Shown here: piece by piece, positions 17,199 through 26,875 of the stretch
Numbering within the stretch: the first letter of the stretch is position 1
Layout of the letters: every line of letters begins with the position of its first letter
Source: Clostridium algidicarnis DSM 15099
Lineage (GTDB): Bacteria > Bacillota > Clostridia > Clostridiales > Clostridiaceae
Reading direction: 5' to 3'
Length of the DNA stretch: 64,000 nucleotides
Assembly: GCF_002934235.1 (NCBI RefSeq)
Contig: NZ_PTIS01000001.1
Span: 186,001 to 250,000 of the forward strand
Translations under genes and position numbers: made by a program
The notes under the pieces: generated by a model
Told to the model about the DNA's origin: nothing
What the model saw: only the letters and a program-made list of their open reading frames with translations
Databases searched by the model: none

Positions 17199-19007
17199 AT
17201 GCAAAGTGAAAGACAAAAATATATAAGAAATTTCTCTATAGTAGCTCATATAGATCACGGCAAGTCTACTCTTGCAGATAGACTCTTAGAGCAGACTGGA
17301 ACGCTTGCTAAAAGAGAAATGGAAAGTCAAATTTTAGATAAGATGGATCTAGAAAGAGAAAGAGGTATAACGATTAAATCCCAAGCAGCAAGGCTTATGT
17401 ATAAAAGAGAAAAGGATGGTAAAGAGTATATATTAAATCTAATAGATACTCCTGGCCATGTAGATTTTAATTATGAGGTTTCAAGAAGTCTTGCTGCTTG
17501 TGAAGGAGCAGTTCTTGTAGTGGATGCAACTCAGGGTATACAAGCTCAAACCTTGGCTAATTGTTATTTAGCTTTAGATCATAATTTAGAGATAGTTCCT
17601 GTGGTAAATAAAATAGATCTTCCAAGTGCAAGACCGGAAGAAATAAGAAAAGAAATAGAGGATGTAATTGGAATTGAAGCTTCCGATGCCCCTTTAATAT
17701 CTGCAAAATCAGGTCTTAATATAATTGATGTACTAGAGGCTATAATAGAAAAGGTTCCAGCACCTACAGGTGACGAAGAAGCTCCTCTAAAAGCCCTTAT
17801 CTTTGATTCTTCTTATGATAGTTATAAGGGAGTAGTTTGTTACATAAGGGTTATGGAAGGATCGGTTAAAGTAGGAACTCAAATCAAGCTTATGGCAACC
17901 AAGAAGGTTTATGAAGTTACTGAAGTTGGAGTTTTTTCTCCAAGTTATCTACCAACTGGTGAGCTAAAGGCAGGAGAAGTTGGGTATATAACAGGATCTA
18001 TAAAAAATGTTCGAGATGCAAGAGTTGGAGATACAATAACAGAAGCAACTAGACCTGCAACAGAAGCGTTAGAGGGTTATAGACCTGCTATACCTATGGT
18101 GTTTAGTGGTATATATCCTGTAGATGGTGCAAAGTATGGTGAATTAAAAGAAGCACTAGAAAGATTACAAATAAATGATGCTGCATTATCCTTTGAGCCA
18201 GAAACTTCTGCAGCTTTAGGATTTGGATTTAGGTGTGGGTTTTTAGGACTTCTTCATATGGAAATATTGCAAGAAAGAGTAGAGAGAGAATTTAATTTAG
18301 ATATTATAACTACAGCTCCTTCTGTAATATATAAAATAATAAAGACAGATGGAACACTGCTTGAAATAACAAATCCAGCAAATTTGCCTAATCCTACAGA
18401 AATAGAACATATGGAGGAACCTATAGTTAAGGCCTCTATAATATCACCTACAGATTATGTAGGTGCCATTATGGAATTATGCCAATCTAGAAGGGGAGAC
18501 TTTATAGATATGCAATATATAGAAACTACAAGGGTAGTTTTAAACTATAATATACCACTTAATGAAATAATATACGACTTTTTTGATGCACTAAAATCAA
18601 AAACTAGAGGTTATGCATCCTTAGATTATGAACTTAAAGGATATAATACAACTCATTTAGTAAAATTAGATATATTGCTAAATGGAGAAATAGTAGATGC
18701 TTTATCTATGATTGTTCCAGATTCAAGGGCTTATGCTAAAGGTAGGGCTATAGCAGAAAAGTTAAAAGAAATAATTCCAAGACAATTATTTGAGATCCCT
18801 ATACAAGCTTCTGTAGGGAGTAAAATAATAGCAAGAGAGACTGTAAAGGCTATGAGAAAAGATGTTTTAGCAAAATGTTATGGCGGAGATATAAGCAGAA
18901 AGAAAAAGCTTTTAGAAAAGCAAAAAGAGGGTAAGAAGAGGATGCGTCAAGTAGGGTCTGTAGAAATCCCTCAAGAAGCATTTATGGCTGTACTAAAAGT
19001 AGATTAG
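17199..19007 (+). CDS. lepA: Translation elongation factor 4 (LepA)
   Basis: A ribosome-associated GTPase that acts on stalled or mis-translocated ribosomes and in initiation. From the ATG at 17199 it has 602 residues, the standard length ([22 protein letters not shown]). Earlier in-frame TTG and GTG codons would add residues absent in the family. The G domain has AHIDHGKST (G1), RGITIKSQ (G2), DTPGH (G3) and NKID (G4). EF-G-like domains II, III and V follow, with the LepA-specific C-terminal domain to the end ([20 protein letters not shown]). It heads a run with hemW and the heat-shock genes, the usual Firmicute order. Confidence 0.96.
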   Translation: MQSERQKYIRNFSIVAHIDHGKSTLADRLLEQTGTLAKREMESQILDKMDLERERGITIKSQAARLMYKREKDGKEYILNLIDTPGHVDFNYEVSRSLAACEGAVLVVDATQGIQAQTLANCYLALDHNLEIVPVVNKIDLPSARPEEIRKEIEDVIGIEASDAPLISAKSGLNIIDVLEAIIEKVPAPTGDEEAPLKALIFDSSYDSYKGVVCYIRVMEGSVKVGTQIKLMATKKVYEVTEVGVFSPSYLPTGELKAGEVGYITGSIKNVRDARVGDTITEATRPATEALEGYRPAIPMVFSGIYPVDGAKYGELKEALERLQINDAALSFEPETSAALGFGFRCGFLGLLHMEILQERVEREFNLDIITTAPSVIYKIIKTDGTLLEITNPANLPNPTEIEHMEEPIVKASIISPTDYVGAIMELCQSRRGDFIDMQYIETTRVVLNYNIPLNEIIYDFFDALKSKTRGYASLDYELKGYNTTHLVKLDILLNGEIVDALSMIVPDSRAYAKGRAIAEKLKEIIPRQLFEIPIQASVGSKIIARETVKAMRKDVLAKCYGGDISRKKKLLEKQKEGKKRMRQVGSVEIPQEAFMAVLKVD

Positions 19008-19052
19008 ATTTTTAAAAAAGCGAAACTCTTGGCAAGCAATTAGGAGGTAACT

Positions 19053-20180
19053 ATGAAGGATATATCATTATATATACATATACCATTTTGTAAAAGTAAA
19101 TGTTGGTATTGTGATTTTCCATCATTTTGCGGTAAAGATAATCTAATGGATAGTTATATTAAGGCTTTAGGTAAAGAAATTGATGCTAAAGTTTTACAGT
19201 ATAATATAAAGACTATATTTATAGGTGGGGGTACTCCCACCTATTTGCCTTTAAAAATGTTAGAAGATTTAAAAGCACATATAAAGAAATTGAATTTAAC
19301 ACCAAATGTGGAATTTACCGTAGAATGTAATCCAGGAACATTAGATAAGGAAAAATTGGAACTGTTAAAAGATATGGGGGTTAATAGGTTAAGCATTGGT
19401 CTACAAGCTTATGATGACTCATTATTAAAAGAGATTGGAAGAATACATAATGTAGACGAATTTTTAAAAAATTATGAGCTTGCCAGATCTATAGGATTTG
19501 AAAATATAAATATAGATTTGATGTTTGCACTTCCAAATCAAACTTCTGAGCTTTGGAAGGAGTCTTTAATTAAGGTTGCAAAATTAAACCCAGAGCATAT
19601 TTCAGCTTATAGCCTTATATTAGAAGAGGATACAAGGTTTTATGATCTTAATAATAAAGGTACATTAAATTTGCCGGAAGAAGATGTTGAAAGAGGTATG
19701 TATGAAAGCCTTTTATCTATATTAAAAGATTTTGGCTATAATCAATATGAAATCTCAAATTTTTCAAAAGAGGGTAGAGAATGCAGACATAACATGGTTT
19801 ATTGGAGTATGGATGAATATATTGGAGTTGGATCATCTTCAGCATCCTATATTGAAAGCATCAGATATAAAAATGTTGAAAGTGTAGAAGAATATATACA
19901 AAAGATAAATACGGATAAACAAGCTTACAAGGAAAAATATAAAAATTTAATTAAAGAAGATGTTGAAGAATTTATGTTTATGGGACTTAGAAAGACCAAG
20001 GGTATAGAAGAAAAAGAATTTTTAAATAGATTTGGTAAAGATATAGATAGTTATTATAAAGATATAATTAATAAATATATAAATGTGAAACTTTTAAAAA
20101 GAGAAGATGGATATTTGAAGTTTACAGCGGAAGGTATACAATTATCTAATTATGTATTAGCTGATTTTTTGATAGATTAA
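19053..20180 (+). CDS. hemW: Radical SAM heme chaperone HemW
   Basis: 375 residues. HemW proteins are HemN-like radical SAM proteins that carry heme rather than oxidise coproporphyrinogen; older annotations call them oxygen-independent coproporphyrinogen oxidase. The 4Fe-4S ligands are Cys13, Cys17 and Cys20 in HIPFCKSKCWYCDF. The extra N-terminal Cys found in true HemN is missing, which favours HemW. GGGTPT, VECNPG and RLSIGLQ are the SAM-binding segments, and the C-terminal HemN_C domain contains FMFMGLRKTKGI. TTAGGAGG six bases upstream fixes the start. It lies between lepA and hrcA, as in B. subtilis. Confidence 0.94.
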   Translation: MKDISLYIHIPFCKSKCWYCDFPSFCGKDNLMDSYIKALGKEIDAKVLQYNIKTIFIGGGTPTYLPLKMLEDLKAHIKKLNLTPNVEFTVECNPGTLDKEKLELLKDMGVNRLSIGLQAYDDSLLKEIGRIHNVDEFLKNYELARSIGFENINIDLMFALPNQTSELWKESLIKVAKLNPEHISAYSLILEEDTRFYDLNNKGTLNLPEEDVERGMYESLLSILKDFGYNQYEISNFSKEGRECRHNMVYWSMDEYIGVGSSSASYIESIRYKNVESVEEYIQKINTDKQAYKEKYKNLIKEDVEEFMFMGLRKTKGIEEKEFLNRFGKDIDSYYKDIINKYINVKLLKREDGYLKFTAEGIQLSNYVLADFLID

Positions 20181-20283
20181 ATAAATTAAGGTGTATAATA
20201 GAGCAATAATGAGTAAATGAAAGTTTACAATGGTAAAAGCATATTACAGCATAATAAATTAGCATTATGACGTGAATATGATG

Positions 20284-20312
20284 TTGACAAAAAAAACTTG
20301 AAATGTTATTTT
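20284..20312 (+). promoter_or_regulatory. Vegetative promoter of the hrcA-dnaK operon
   Basis: TTGACA at 20284-20289, 17 bases, then TATTTT at 20307-20312. It sits 14 bases upstream of the CIRCE element, so the operator covers the transcribed start region. Confidence 0.75.
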
Positions 20313-20325
20313 AAAAGCGTAGCAA

Positions 20326-20352
20326 TTAGCACTCAACAAGAGTGAGTGCTAA
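20326..20352 (+). promoter_or_regulatory. CIRCE operator (HrcA binding site)
   Basis: A perfect inverted repeat: TTAGCACTC (20326-20334), 9 bases, GAGTGCTAA (20344-20352). This is the CIRCE consensus bound by the HrcA repressor. It lies between the promoter and the hrcA start, so hrcA, grpE, dnaK and dnaJ should be under HrcA autoregulation. No second CIRCE is seen before dnaK or dnaJ. Confidence 0.97.
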
Positions 20353-20368
20353 TAAAAGAGGTGAAAGC

Positions 20369-21403
20369 ATGGATGTGGATGATAGAAAAATAAAGATTCT
20401 TGAAGCTATAATTAATGATTACATTATTACGGCGGAACCAGTGGGATCCAGGACCATAGCTAAAAAGTATGACTTAGGCATAAGCTCAGCTACCATAAGA
20501 AATGAAATGGCTGATTTAGAAGATATGGGATATTTAGAACAACTTCATACCTCTTCTGGAAGAAAACCTTCAGATAAAGGATATCGACTTTATGTAGATA
20601 AACTTATGATAGTTGAAAGACTAACATTAGAAGAAGAGATGAAGATAAAATCACATATACTTAGTATGGCAATATATGAGATAGATAAACTATTAAAAGG
20701 AACTACCCATATGTTGTCAGAACTCACAAACTTAACTTGCATATTAAATACACCTTCTGTAAAAAAGAGCCAATTGAAATCTGTACAGCTCATAAGTATT
20801 GATAATAATAGTATACTTGTGGTTATAATAACTTATACAGGTATTATAAAAAATAATATTCTTAAAGCATGCAACGTTCCAAGCCAAGACAATCTTCATA
20901 AGATAAGTAATGTTTTAAATGAAAAATTTAAAAACTTACCTATAGAGAAGATGGGTAGTCAAGTTATGAAAGATATTAAAGTTGATCTTAAAGGATATGA
21001 AGACATTATAAATGGTGTTATACCAATACTTATAGATGCGCTTACTGATGAGGAGTATTCACAGGTTTATCTTGAAGGAGCTACTAATATATTCAATTAC
21101 CCTGAGTATAATGATATAGATAAAGCTAAGGAATTTCTTTCTTTGCTTGATAATAAAGGTTATATGCAAGAACTTCTAGATACAACAAATAAGCTTACCA
21201 TAAAAATAGGTGAAGAAAATTATTTAAAGCAAGCTAAAGATTGTAGTGTAATATCAGCAGTATATTCTGTGGGAAACAAGCCTATTGGAACAATTGGTCT
21301 TATAGGACCCACTCGAATTCCTTATTCAAAAATTGTGTCTATTATGTCCAAAATTATGAAAGGGCTTAATGACAGTTTGAAAAAACTTGAAGAGGAATCA
21401 TAG
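20369..21403 (+). CDS. hrcA: Heat-inducible transcription repressor HrcA
   Basis: 344 residues from the ATG at 20369, which has AGAGGTG five bases upstream. An in-frame GTG at 20342 would start inside the CIRCE element and is rejected. The N-terminal winged helix (about 1-75) contains ILEAIINDYIITAEPVGSRT and SSATIRNEMADLE. The GAF-like dimer domain and inserted segment follow, ending in GLIGPTRIPYSKIVSIM near the C terminus. HrcA binds CIRCE and needs GroEL to stay active. It is the first gene of hrcA-grpE-dnaK-dnaJ. Confidence 0.97.
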   Translation: MDVDDRKIKILEAIINDYIITAEPVGSRTIAKKYDLGISSATIRNEMADLEDMGYLEQLHTSSGRKPSDKGYRLYVDKLMIVERLTLEEEMKIKSHILSMAIYEIDKLLKGTTHMLSELTNLTCILNTPSVKKSQLKSVQLISIDNNSILVVIITYTGIIKNNILKACNVPSQDNLHKISNVLNEKFKNLPIEKMGSQVMKDIKVDLKGYEDIINGVIPILIDALTDEEYSQVYLEGATNIFNYPEYNDIDKAKEFLSLLDNKGYMQELLDTTNKLTIKIGEENYLKQAKDCSVISAVYSVGNKPIGTIGLIGPTRIPYSKIVSIMSKIMKGLNDSLKKLEEES

Positions 21404-21439
21404 TAAAAATATATTAGAGATGAGGTGTGCTTCATAGCT

Positions 21440-22039
21440 ATGGATAAGAACAAAAATGATTTGAATCCAGAAGAAAAAGTAGAAAATCTTAATTTAGAAG
21501 ATGAAAATGTTAAAGAAGAATCTAGTGTAGTAAATGAACCAGAGATTTTAGAAAAAGAAGAATATGATAATATAGTAGACCTTAAGGAGTTTTCTAAATA
21601 TAAAGATGAAGCTTTAAAAACTAAAGAAGAAAATAATGAATTACAAGAAAGACTTCTTAGAGTTACAGCTGAATATGAAAATTATAGAAAAAGAACAACA
21701 AAAGAAAAGGAAAGTATCTATGGATATGCTTGTGAAGATGTTTTAAAGAACATTTTACCTGTATTAGATAATCTTGAAAGAGCTGCTCTTACAGATGGAA
21801 GTGCAGAGGATATAAAAAAAGGAGTAGAGATTACACTAAAGCAATTTAAAGAAGCTCTAGAAAAATTACAAATAGAAGAAATAGATACTAATAGTGGATT
21901 TGATCCTAATATGCACGATGCAGTAATGCATGTGGTTGATGAAAATTTGGGAGAAAAAGAAATTGTAGAGGTATTCCAAAAGGGATACAAAAAAGGTGAT
22001 AAGGTTATAAGATACAGTGTGGTTAAAGTTGCCAATTAA
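21440..22039 (+). CDS. grpE: Nucleotide exchange factor GrpE
   Basis: 199 residues from the ATG at 21440; the GTG at 21425 is a possible but less likely start, as the nearby GAGGTG (21423-21427) serves the ATG at a 12-base distance. GrpE speeds ADP release from DnaK. The N-terminal 50 residues are acidic and variable; a long coiled coil covers about residues 50-105 (ELQERLLRVTAEYENYRKRT). The C-terminal beta domain ends with the signature GFDPNMHDAVMHV and VFQKGYKKGDKVIRYSVVKV. It lies 36 bases after hrcA and 38 before dnaK. Confidence 0.96.
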   Translation: MDKNKNDLNPEEKVENLNLEDENVKEESSVVNEPEILEKEEYDNIVDLKEFSKYKDEALKTKEENNELQERLLRVTAEYENYRKRTTKEKESIYGYACEDVLKNILPVLDNLERAALTDGSAEDIKKGVEITLKQFKEALEKLQIEEIDTNSGFDPNMHDAVMHVVDENLGEKEIVEVFQKGYKKGDKVIRYSVVKVAN

Positions 22040-22077
22040 ACTGTAAACTTCATATATATATTTAAGGAGGAATTTAA

Positions 22078-23928
22078 ATGGGAAAAGTAATAGGAATTGA
22101 TTTAGGTACCACTAACTCATGCGTGGCAGTTATGGAAGGTGGAGAGGCAGTAGTTATATCAAGCTCAGAAGGAGCAAGAACTATTCCTTCAGTAGTCTCA
22201 TTTCAAGCAGATGGAGAAAGATTAGTAGGTCAAGTAGCTAAAAGGCAGGCAATAACTAATCCAGAAAGAACTATAGCTTCTATAAAAAGACATATGGGAA
22301 GTAACCATAAGGTTACAATAGATTCAAAAGATTATACTCCACAGGAAATATCAGCAATGGTACTTCAAAAAATAAAAGCAGATGCAGAAGCTTATTTAGG
22401 AGAAAAAGTAACTCAAGCGGTAATAACTGTTCCAGCTTATTTTAATGATAGTCAAAGACAAGCAACAAAGGATGCAGGAAAGATAGCAGGACTTGAAGTT
22501 TTAAGAATAATAAATGAACCTACAGCAGCTTCTCTAGCATATGGTATAGATAAGACAGAAAAGAGTCAAAAGGTACTAGTTTACGATCTTGGTGGTGGTA
22601 CTTTTGATGTATCCATACTTGAACTTGGAGATGGGGTTTTTGAAGTTAAATCTACAAACGGAGATACTCGTTTAGGTGGGGATGACTTTGATGATAAGTT
22701 AGTTGATTATATAGCAGATAACTTTAAATCACAAAACGGAATAGACCTAAGACAAGATAAAATGGCTCACCAAAGATTAAAAGAAGCAGCTGAAAAGGCA
22801 AAGATAGAGTTATCATCTTCAATGCAAACTAGCATAAATCTACCATTTATAACAGCAGATGCTACAGGTCCAAAACACATAGAAATGAATCTTTCAAGAG
22901 CTAAGTTTAATGAACTTACTCATGATTTAGTTCAAAGAACTATAGAGCCAATGAGAAAGTCTTTACAAGATGCTGGCTTATCAATAAATGAAATAGATAA
23001 AATAATATTAGTAGGCGGATCCACTAGAACTCCTGCAGTTCAAGATGCAGTTAAAGAATTTACAGGAAAAGATCCATCTAAGGGAGTTAACCCAGACGAG
23101 TGCGTTGCATTAGGTGCCGCAATACAGGCAGGTGTTTTAACTGGAGATGTTAAGGACGTTCTATTATTAGACGTATCACCTTTAACGCTTGGAATAGAAA
23201 CTTTAGGTGGAATAGCAACACCACTAATTGAAAGAAATACTACAATTCCAACTAGGAAAAGTCAAGTATTCTCTACAGCAGCAGATGGTCAAACTTCTGT
23301 TGAAATACATGTAGTTCAAGGTGAAAGACAAATGGCTACAGATAACAAAACTCTTGGAAGATTTACTCTTTCTGGAATAGCAGCAGCTCCAAGAGGAATA
23401 CCACAAATAGAGGTAACCTTTGATATAGATGCTAATGGAATAGTAAATGTTTCTGCAAAGGATAAAGGAACTGGAAAAGAAGCTAATATAACTATAACAG
23501 CATCAACAAATTTAAATGACGATGAGATAGATAAGGCGGTAAAAGAAGCAGAGAAATTTGCTGAAGAAGATAAAAAGAGAAAAGAATCTATTGAAGTTAA
23601 AAATAATGCGGACCAATTAGTATATCAAACAGAAAAGACTTTAACTGAACTTGCAGAAAAGGTATCAGCAGAAGACAAAGCTAAGGTAGACGAAAAGTTA
23701 GAAGCATTAAAGGCTATTAAAGATGGAGAAGATATAGAAGCTATTAAAAAGGCCACAGAAGAATTAACTCAAGAATTCTATGCTGTATCTGCTAAACTAT
23801 ATCAAGAAAATCCAGAAAATGCTGGGTTTGATCCAAACAACATGGATATGAATGGTGATGGAACTAGTGAAGGACCAAAGGATGACAACGTAGTTGATGC
23901 AGACTTTAAGGTTGATGAGGAAAAATAA
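22078..23928 (+). CDS. dnaK: Molecular chaperone DnaK (Hsp70)
   Basis: 616 residues. The ATPase domain (about 1-355) has [14 protein letters not shown] at the start, [13 protein letters not shown] and [13 protein letters not shown]. It lacks the insertion of about 24 residues found in E. coli DnaK, as usual in Gram-positives. The linker [15 protein letters not shown] leads into the substrate domain and the helical lid. The tail is acidic and ends with [10 protein letters not shown] strong AAGGAGG lies upstream. Third gene of the CIRCE operon; a gap of 100 bases separates it from dnaJ, with no clear terminator seen. Confidence 0.98.
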   Translation: MGKVIGIDLGTTNSCVAVMEGGEAVVISSSEGARTIPSVVSFQADGERLVGQVAKRQAITNPERTIASIKRHMGSNHKVTIDSKDYTPQEISAMVLQKIKADAEAYLGEKVTQAVITVPAYFNDSQRQATKDAGKIAGLEVLRIINEPTAASLAYGIDKTEKSQKVLVYDLGGGTFDVSILELGDGVFEVKSTNGDTRLGGDDFDDKLVDYIADNFKSQNGIDLRQDKMAHQRLKEAAEKAKIELSSSMQTSINLPFITADATGPKHIEMNLSRAKFNELTHDLVQRTIEPMRKSLQDAGLSINEIDKIILVGGSTRTPAVQDAVKEFTGKDPSKGVNPDECVALGAAIQAGVLTGDVKDVLLLDVSPLTLGIETLGGIATPLIERNTTIPTRKSQVFSTAADGQTSVEIHVVQGERQMATDNKTLGRFTLSGIAAAPRGIPQIEVTFDIDANGIVNVSAKDKGTGKEANITITASTNLNDDEIDKAVKEAEKFAEEDKKRKESIEVKNNADQLVYQTEKTLTELAEKVSAEDKAKVDEKLEALKAIKDGEDIEAIKKATEELTQEFYAVSAKLYQENPENAGFDPNNMDMNGDGTSEGPKDDNVVDADFKVDEEK

Positions 23929-24028
23929 TACTAGCAAAAATCATTATTATGAATATATAATATATAGGGAAGGCTAAGGCACTTCCCTTATATTAAGTTT
24001 AAATTCAAGATTAGGTGGTGAAAGACTA

Positions 24029-25147
24029 ATGGCTAAAAAAGACTATTATGAAGTTTTAGGTCTTCAAAAAGGGGCCAGTGACGCTGAAATAAAAAGTGCT
24101 TTTAGAAAACTGGCAGTTAAGTACCACCCAGATAAAAATCAAGGTAATAAGGAAGCTGAAGAAACATTTAAAGAAATCAATGAGGCTTATCAGGTATTAA
24201 GTGATGCTGATAAAAAGGCTCAATATGATAGATTTGGAACTACTGATTTCAATGGTGGCGGCGGCTTTGGAGATTATGATTTTTCGGGTGGATTTGATGA
24301 TATAGGTGATATATTTAGTTCTTTCTTTGGAGGTGGCTCTAGAAAAAGAAGAAATGGTCCTGAAAAGGGAGAAGATTTAGAATACAGAATGAATCTTACT
24401 TTTGAAGAGGCAGTTTTTGGAGTGGAAAAAGAAATCAAAATATTAAGAAGTGAGTCTTGTGAGAGCTGTAATGGTACAGGAGCAAAAACAGGTACATCTA
24501 AAACTACCTGTGACAAATGCAAAGGATCAGGGCAGGTTAAAACTCAAAGAAACACTCCACTTGGAAGTTTTGTATCCTCATCCACTTGCGATAAATGTGG
24601 TGGTACAGGTAGCATAATAAAAGATCCATGTAATACTTGTCATGGAACAGGAAAAATAAAAAAAGAAAGAAAGATATCCATAAACATACCAGCAGGTGTA
24701 GATGATGGAAACGTGATGCCTTTAAGAGGACAAGGGAACCATGGAGTTAACGGTGGACCTCCAGGTGATTTATATATAAACATCAGGGTTGCAAAACATT
24801 CTACCTTTGTAAGAAAGGGTTTTGATATTTATATGGATAGCCATATAAGTATGGTTAAAGCTGCTTTAGGTATTGATATTAAGGTTCCTACAGTAGATGG
24901 CGATGTGGTATATACAGTGCCAGCAGGAACTCAACCAGGTACTATGTTTAGATTAAAAGGAAAAGGTGTACCTAAGATAAATAGCCATCTTAGAGGGGAT
25001 CAATATATAAATGTAATAGTTGATATTCCAAAACATATGGATGAAAAGCAAAAAGATATTTTAAGGTCTTTTGCAGAGGCTAGTGGTGAAAGTATGGAAG
25101 ACGAAAAGAAATCGGGCTTTATAGGTAAGATATTTAAAAATAAATAA
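24029..25147 (+). CDS. dnaJ: Chaperone DnaJ (Hsp40)
   Basis: 372 residues of the full-length type. The J domain contains HPD at residues 33-35. A Gly/Phe-rich linker lies at about 75-105. The zinc-binding region has four CxxCxGxG-type repeats ([32 protein letters not shown]). Client-binding domains and a short basic tail follow. DnaJ delivers unfolded clients to DnaK and stimulates its ATPase. Start supported by AGGTGGTG. Last gene of the heat-shock operon; a strong terminator follows. Confidence 0.97.
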   Translation: MAKKDYYEVLGLQKGASDAEIKSAFRKLAVKYHPDKNQGNKEAEETFKEINEAYQVLSDADKKAQYDRFGTTDFNGGGGFGDYDFSGGFDDIGDIFSSFFGGGSRKRRNGPEKGEDLEYRMNLTFEEAVFGVEKEIKILRSESCESCNGTGAKTGTSKTTCDKCKGSGQVKTQRNTPLGSFVSSSTCDKCGGTGSIIKDPCNTCHGTGKIKKERKISINIPAGVDDGNVMPLRGQGNHGVNGGPPGDLYINIRVAKHSTFVRKGFDIYMDSHISMVKAALGIDIKVPTVDGDVVYTVPAGTQPGTMFRLKGKGVPKINSHLRGDQYINVIVDIPKHMDEKQKDILRSFAEASGESMEDEKKSGFIGKIFKNK

Positions 25148-25156
25148 TAATAAAAT

Positions 25157-25196
25157 TAAAAGTTAGTTTTTCAATTTTTGAAAAACTAACTTTTTT
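25157..25196 (+). terminator. Intrinsic terminator after dnaJ
   Basis: AAAAGTTAGTTTTTCA and its complement TGAAAAACTAACTTTT form a 16-bp stem around a short AT loop, followed by T residues. It closes the hrcA-dnaJ operon. Confidence 0.88.
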
Positions 25197-25273
25197 ATTT
25201 ATATCATGTATATCCTAATAAGAATTAAGGAAACATAGGATGTAAAAAAGTTTAATTAAAAAAATAAAACGTA

Positions 25274-25301
25274 TTGACAAAATATGATACTGTGATATTA
25301 T
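25274..25301 (+). promoter_or_regulatory. Vegetative promoter of the glutaredoxin gene
   Basis: TTGACA at 25274-25279, 16 bases, TATTAT at 25296-25301. The -10 element is overlapped on its right side by the palindromic operator at 25300-25320. Confidence 0.75.
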
Positions 25302-25320
25302 ATACCTATGGAGGGTATAT
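25300..25320 (+). promoter_or_regulatory. CsoR-like palindromic operator
   Basis: ATATACC (25300-25306), seven bases, GGTATAT (25314-25320). The shape, with TACC...GGTA arms around a TATGGAG-type centre, resembles operators of the CsoR/CstR/FrmR family (copper, persulfide or formaldehyde sensors). It overlaps the -10 element and the expected transcription start, a classic repressor position. No csoR-like gene is in the window, so the regulator is an inference. Confidence 0.5.
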
Positions 25321-25372
25321 AGCCCTAGAATAGTACAGATTAATTTATAAAATTAAAAATGGAGGTATAGAT

Positions 25373-25615
25373 ATGAATATAACAGTTTATAGTACTGAAA
25401 CATGCCCTTGGTGCATAAAGGTGAAAGAATATCTAAGAGAAAATAAGATTTCATTTAATGAAAAAGACATAAATTTAGATAGAAATGCAGCTATTGAGAT
25501 GATGAGTAAGTCAGGTCAAGGTGGCGTACCTGTATTGGATATAGACGGTAAGATAATAGTAGGATTTGATAAAGAAAATATTGATAAGGTACTATCTTTA
25601 TCAAGTGAGTCTTAG
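25373..25615 (+). CDS. Glutaredoxin-like protein (NrdH/YruB type)
   Basis: 80 residues with a thioredoxin fold. The redox motif is Cys11-Pro-Trp-Cys14 (STETCPWCIKVKEYL); the cis-proline segment is GGVPVLDIDGKIIVGFD. Such small proteins reduce disulfides or carry persulfides; the electron donor cannot be read from sequence. GGAGG upstream sets the start. The gene has its own promoter under a CsoR-like palindrome. Its 3' end reads into the first copy of the structured repeat (25600-25701): the last codons and the TAG come from the repeat. Confidence 0.88.
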   Translation: MNITVYSTETCPWCIKVKEYLRENKISFNEKDINLDRNAAIEMMSKSGQGGVPVLDIDGKIIVGFDKENIDKVLSLSSES

Positions 25616-25701
25616 AAGGACTTATAAAGGGGCGTAGCAGCCGTCATCCCCCACCTTGAAGAGGATTAGGGGTGTTACGGATGGTAGCCATCGGATAAAA
25701 T
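25600..25701 (+). repeat. Structured intergenic repeat, copy 1 (internally deleted, 102 bp)
   Basis: Shares ATCAAGTGA at its left, CTTAGAAG, the core GCAGCCGTCATCCC, CTTGAAGAGG, GTTACGGATGGTAG and the right end GATAAAAT with copies at 37287-37438 and 61709-61860. Compared with them it lacks 50 bases: the left hairpin, deleted between the near-identical TGATTCTTAGA and TGAGTCTTAGA that flank it. The core folds as CCGT-CA-CCCC with GGGG-TG-ACGG, and the right end as GATGG-tag-CCATC. No ORF. It may be a non-autonomous IS200/IS605-type element or a structured RNA. Confidence 0.85.
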
Positions 25702-25714
25702 TTTAGTTAATGAA

Positions 25715-25768
25715 AAAGGTGCCAATTAGTAAAGTATAGAGAATATAATTTGCTAATTGGCACTTTTT
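25715..25768 (+). terminator. Intrinsic terminator after repeat copy 1
   Basis: GTGCCAATTAG (25719-25729) and CTAATTGGCAC (25753-25763) form a perfect 11-bp stem with a 23-base loop, followed by TTTTTATG. It ends the glutaredoxin transcript and separates it from prmA. Confidence 0.82.
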
Positions 25769-25921
25769 ATGTTTGAATTTAAAGATATATATATTATATC
25801 AAATAATGAAATTAAGTAGACATAGAAAGGGCTAAAGTGTAAAATATATAGAAGTAATAAGGAAATCTTATTTAAAGATACATAGAAATAATAAGGAAAT
25901 TATCAGGAAGGGTTGAATAAT

Positions 25922-26863
25922 ATGCAAGGTACGTGGTTAGAAGTAAAGGTTATAACAAAAAGTGAAGCAATAGAGCCTATTTCAGGCATTTTTTATAGTT
26001 TAGATGTAAAAGGGGTTGCAATAGAGGACCCAAATGATATATTAAAAAGAAAGCAAGGGGCTTTAACATGGGATTTTGCTGATATTAATATATTAGAATA
26101 TAAAGGTGAAGCTGCAGTAGTTACAGGATATTTCAGTGTAGAAGGTGAAATTGAATCTATTGTAGCAAAAATAAAGGAAAAGGTAATAGATCTTAAAAGC
26201 TTTGGAATAGATGTAGGAGAAGGTAAAGTAATTTACTCTAAAGTAAAGGAAGAAGACTGGGCTAATAACTGGAAGAAGTACTATAAACCTACAAAGATAG
26301 GTTCAAATATAGTAATTAAACCTATATGGGAAGATTATAAAAAGTCTAATGATGAAATTATAATAGAATTAGACCCTGGAATGGCGTTTGGTACAGGAAC
26401 TCATGAAACTACAAGAATGTGTGTGGCGGCTATGGAAAGCTATGTGAAAAAGGATATGACAGTATTTGATATAGGAACAGGCTCTGGAATTCTTGCTATT
26501 GCTGCATCTAAGGTAGGAGCTAAAAGTGTGGTAGGTGTTGATTTAGACCCTGTAGCAGTAGATTCAGCAAGAGAAAATATTAAATTTAATAACATTGATA
26601 ATATAACTATACTTGAGGGTAATCTTATAGATGTAGTGGATGGAAAAGCAGATATAGTTGTTGCTAACATAATAGCAGAAATAATATGCCTTTTAACTGA
26701 AGATATAAAAAAGGTTCTAAAAGAAGGGGGCTTATTTATTACCTCTGGAATAATCCATGATAGATGTGATATGGTAATAGATAAGCTGAAGGAAGAAAAC
26801 TTTGAAATTATTAAGGTAAATAAAGATGGCGAATGGAATTGTATAATATCCAAGGCTAAATAA
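25922..26863 (+). CDS. prmA: Ribosomal protein L11 methyltransferase
   Basis: 313 residues. PrmA trimethylates ribosomal protein L11 using S-adenosylmethionine. The N-terminal L11-binding domain (about 1-110) precedes a Rossmann methyltransferase domain with PGMAFGTGTHETTRMC, VFDIGTGSGILAI (motif I), VVGVDLDPVAV and DIVVANIIAEII (the NPPY-like catalytic position). The ATG at 25922 fits CAGGAAGGG at a normal distance; an in-frame TTG at 25913 is too close to it. It begins the run prmA-rsmE-mtaB-hinT, and dnaJ-prmA-rsmE-mtaB is the standard order in Firmicutes. Confidence 0.95.
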   Translation: MQGTWLEVKVITKSEAIEPISGIFYSLDVKGVAIEDPNDILKRKQGALTWDFADINILEYKGEAAVVTGYFSVEGEIESIVAKIKEKVIDLKSFGIDVGEGKVIYSKVKEEDWANNWKKYYKPTKIGSNIVIKPIWEDYKKSNDEIIIELDPGMAFGTGTHETTRMCVAAMESYVKKDMTVFDIGTGSGILAIAASKVGAKSVVGVDLDPVAVDSARENIKFNNIDNITILEGNLIDVVDGKADIVVANIIAEIICLLTEDIKKVLKEGGLFITSGIIHDRCDMVIDKLKEENFEIIKVNKDGEWNCIISKAK

Positions 26864-26875
26864 GGAGATAGTATT

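Noticed and set aside
20342-20368. An hrcA start at the GTG at 20342
   Set aside because: It would put the start codon inside the CIRCE element and add residues absent from the family; ATG 20369 has a proper ribosome binding site.
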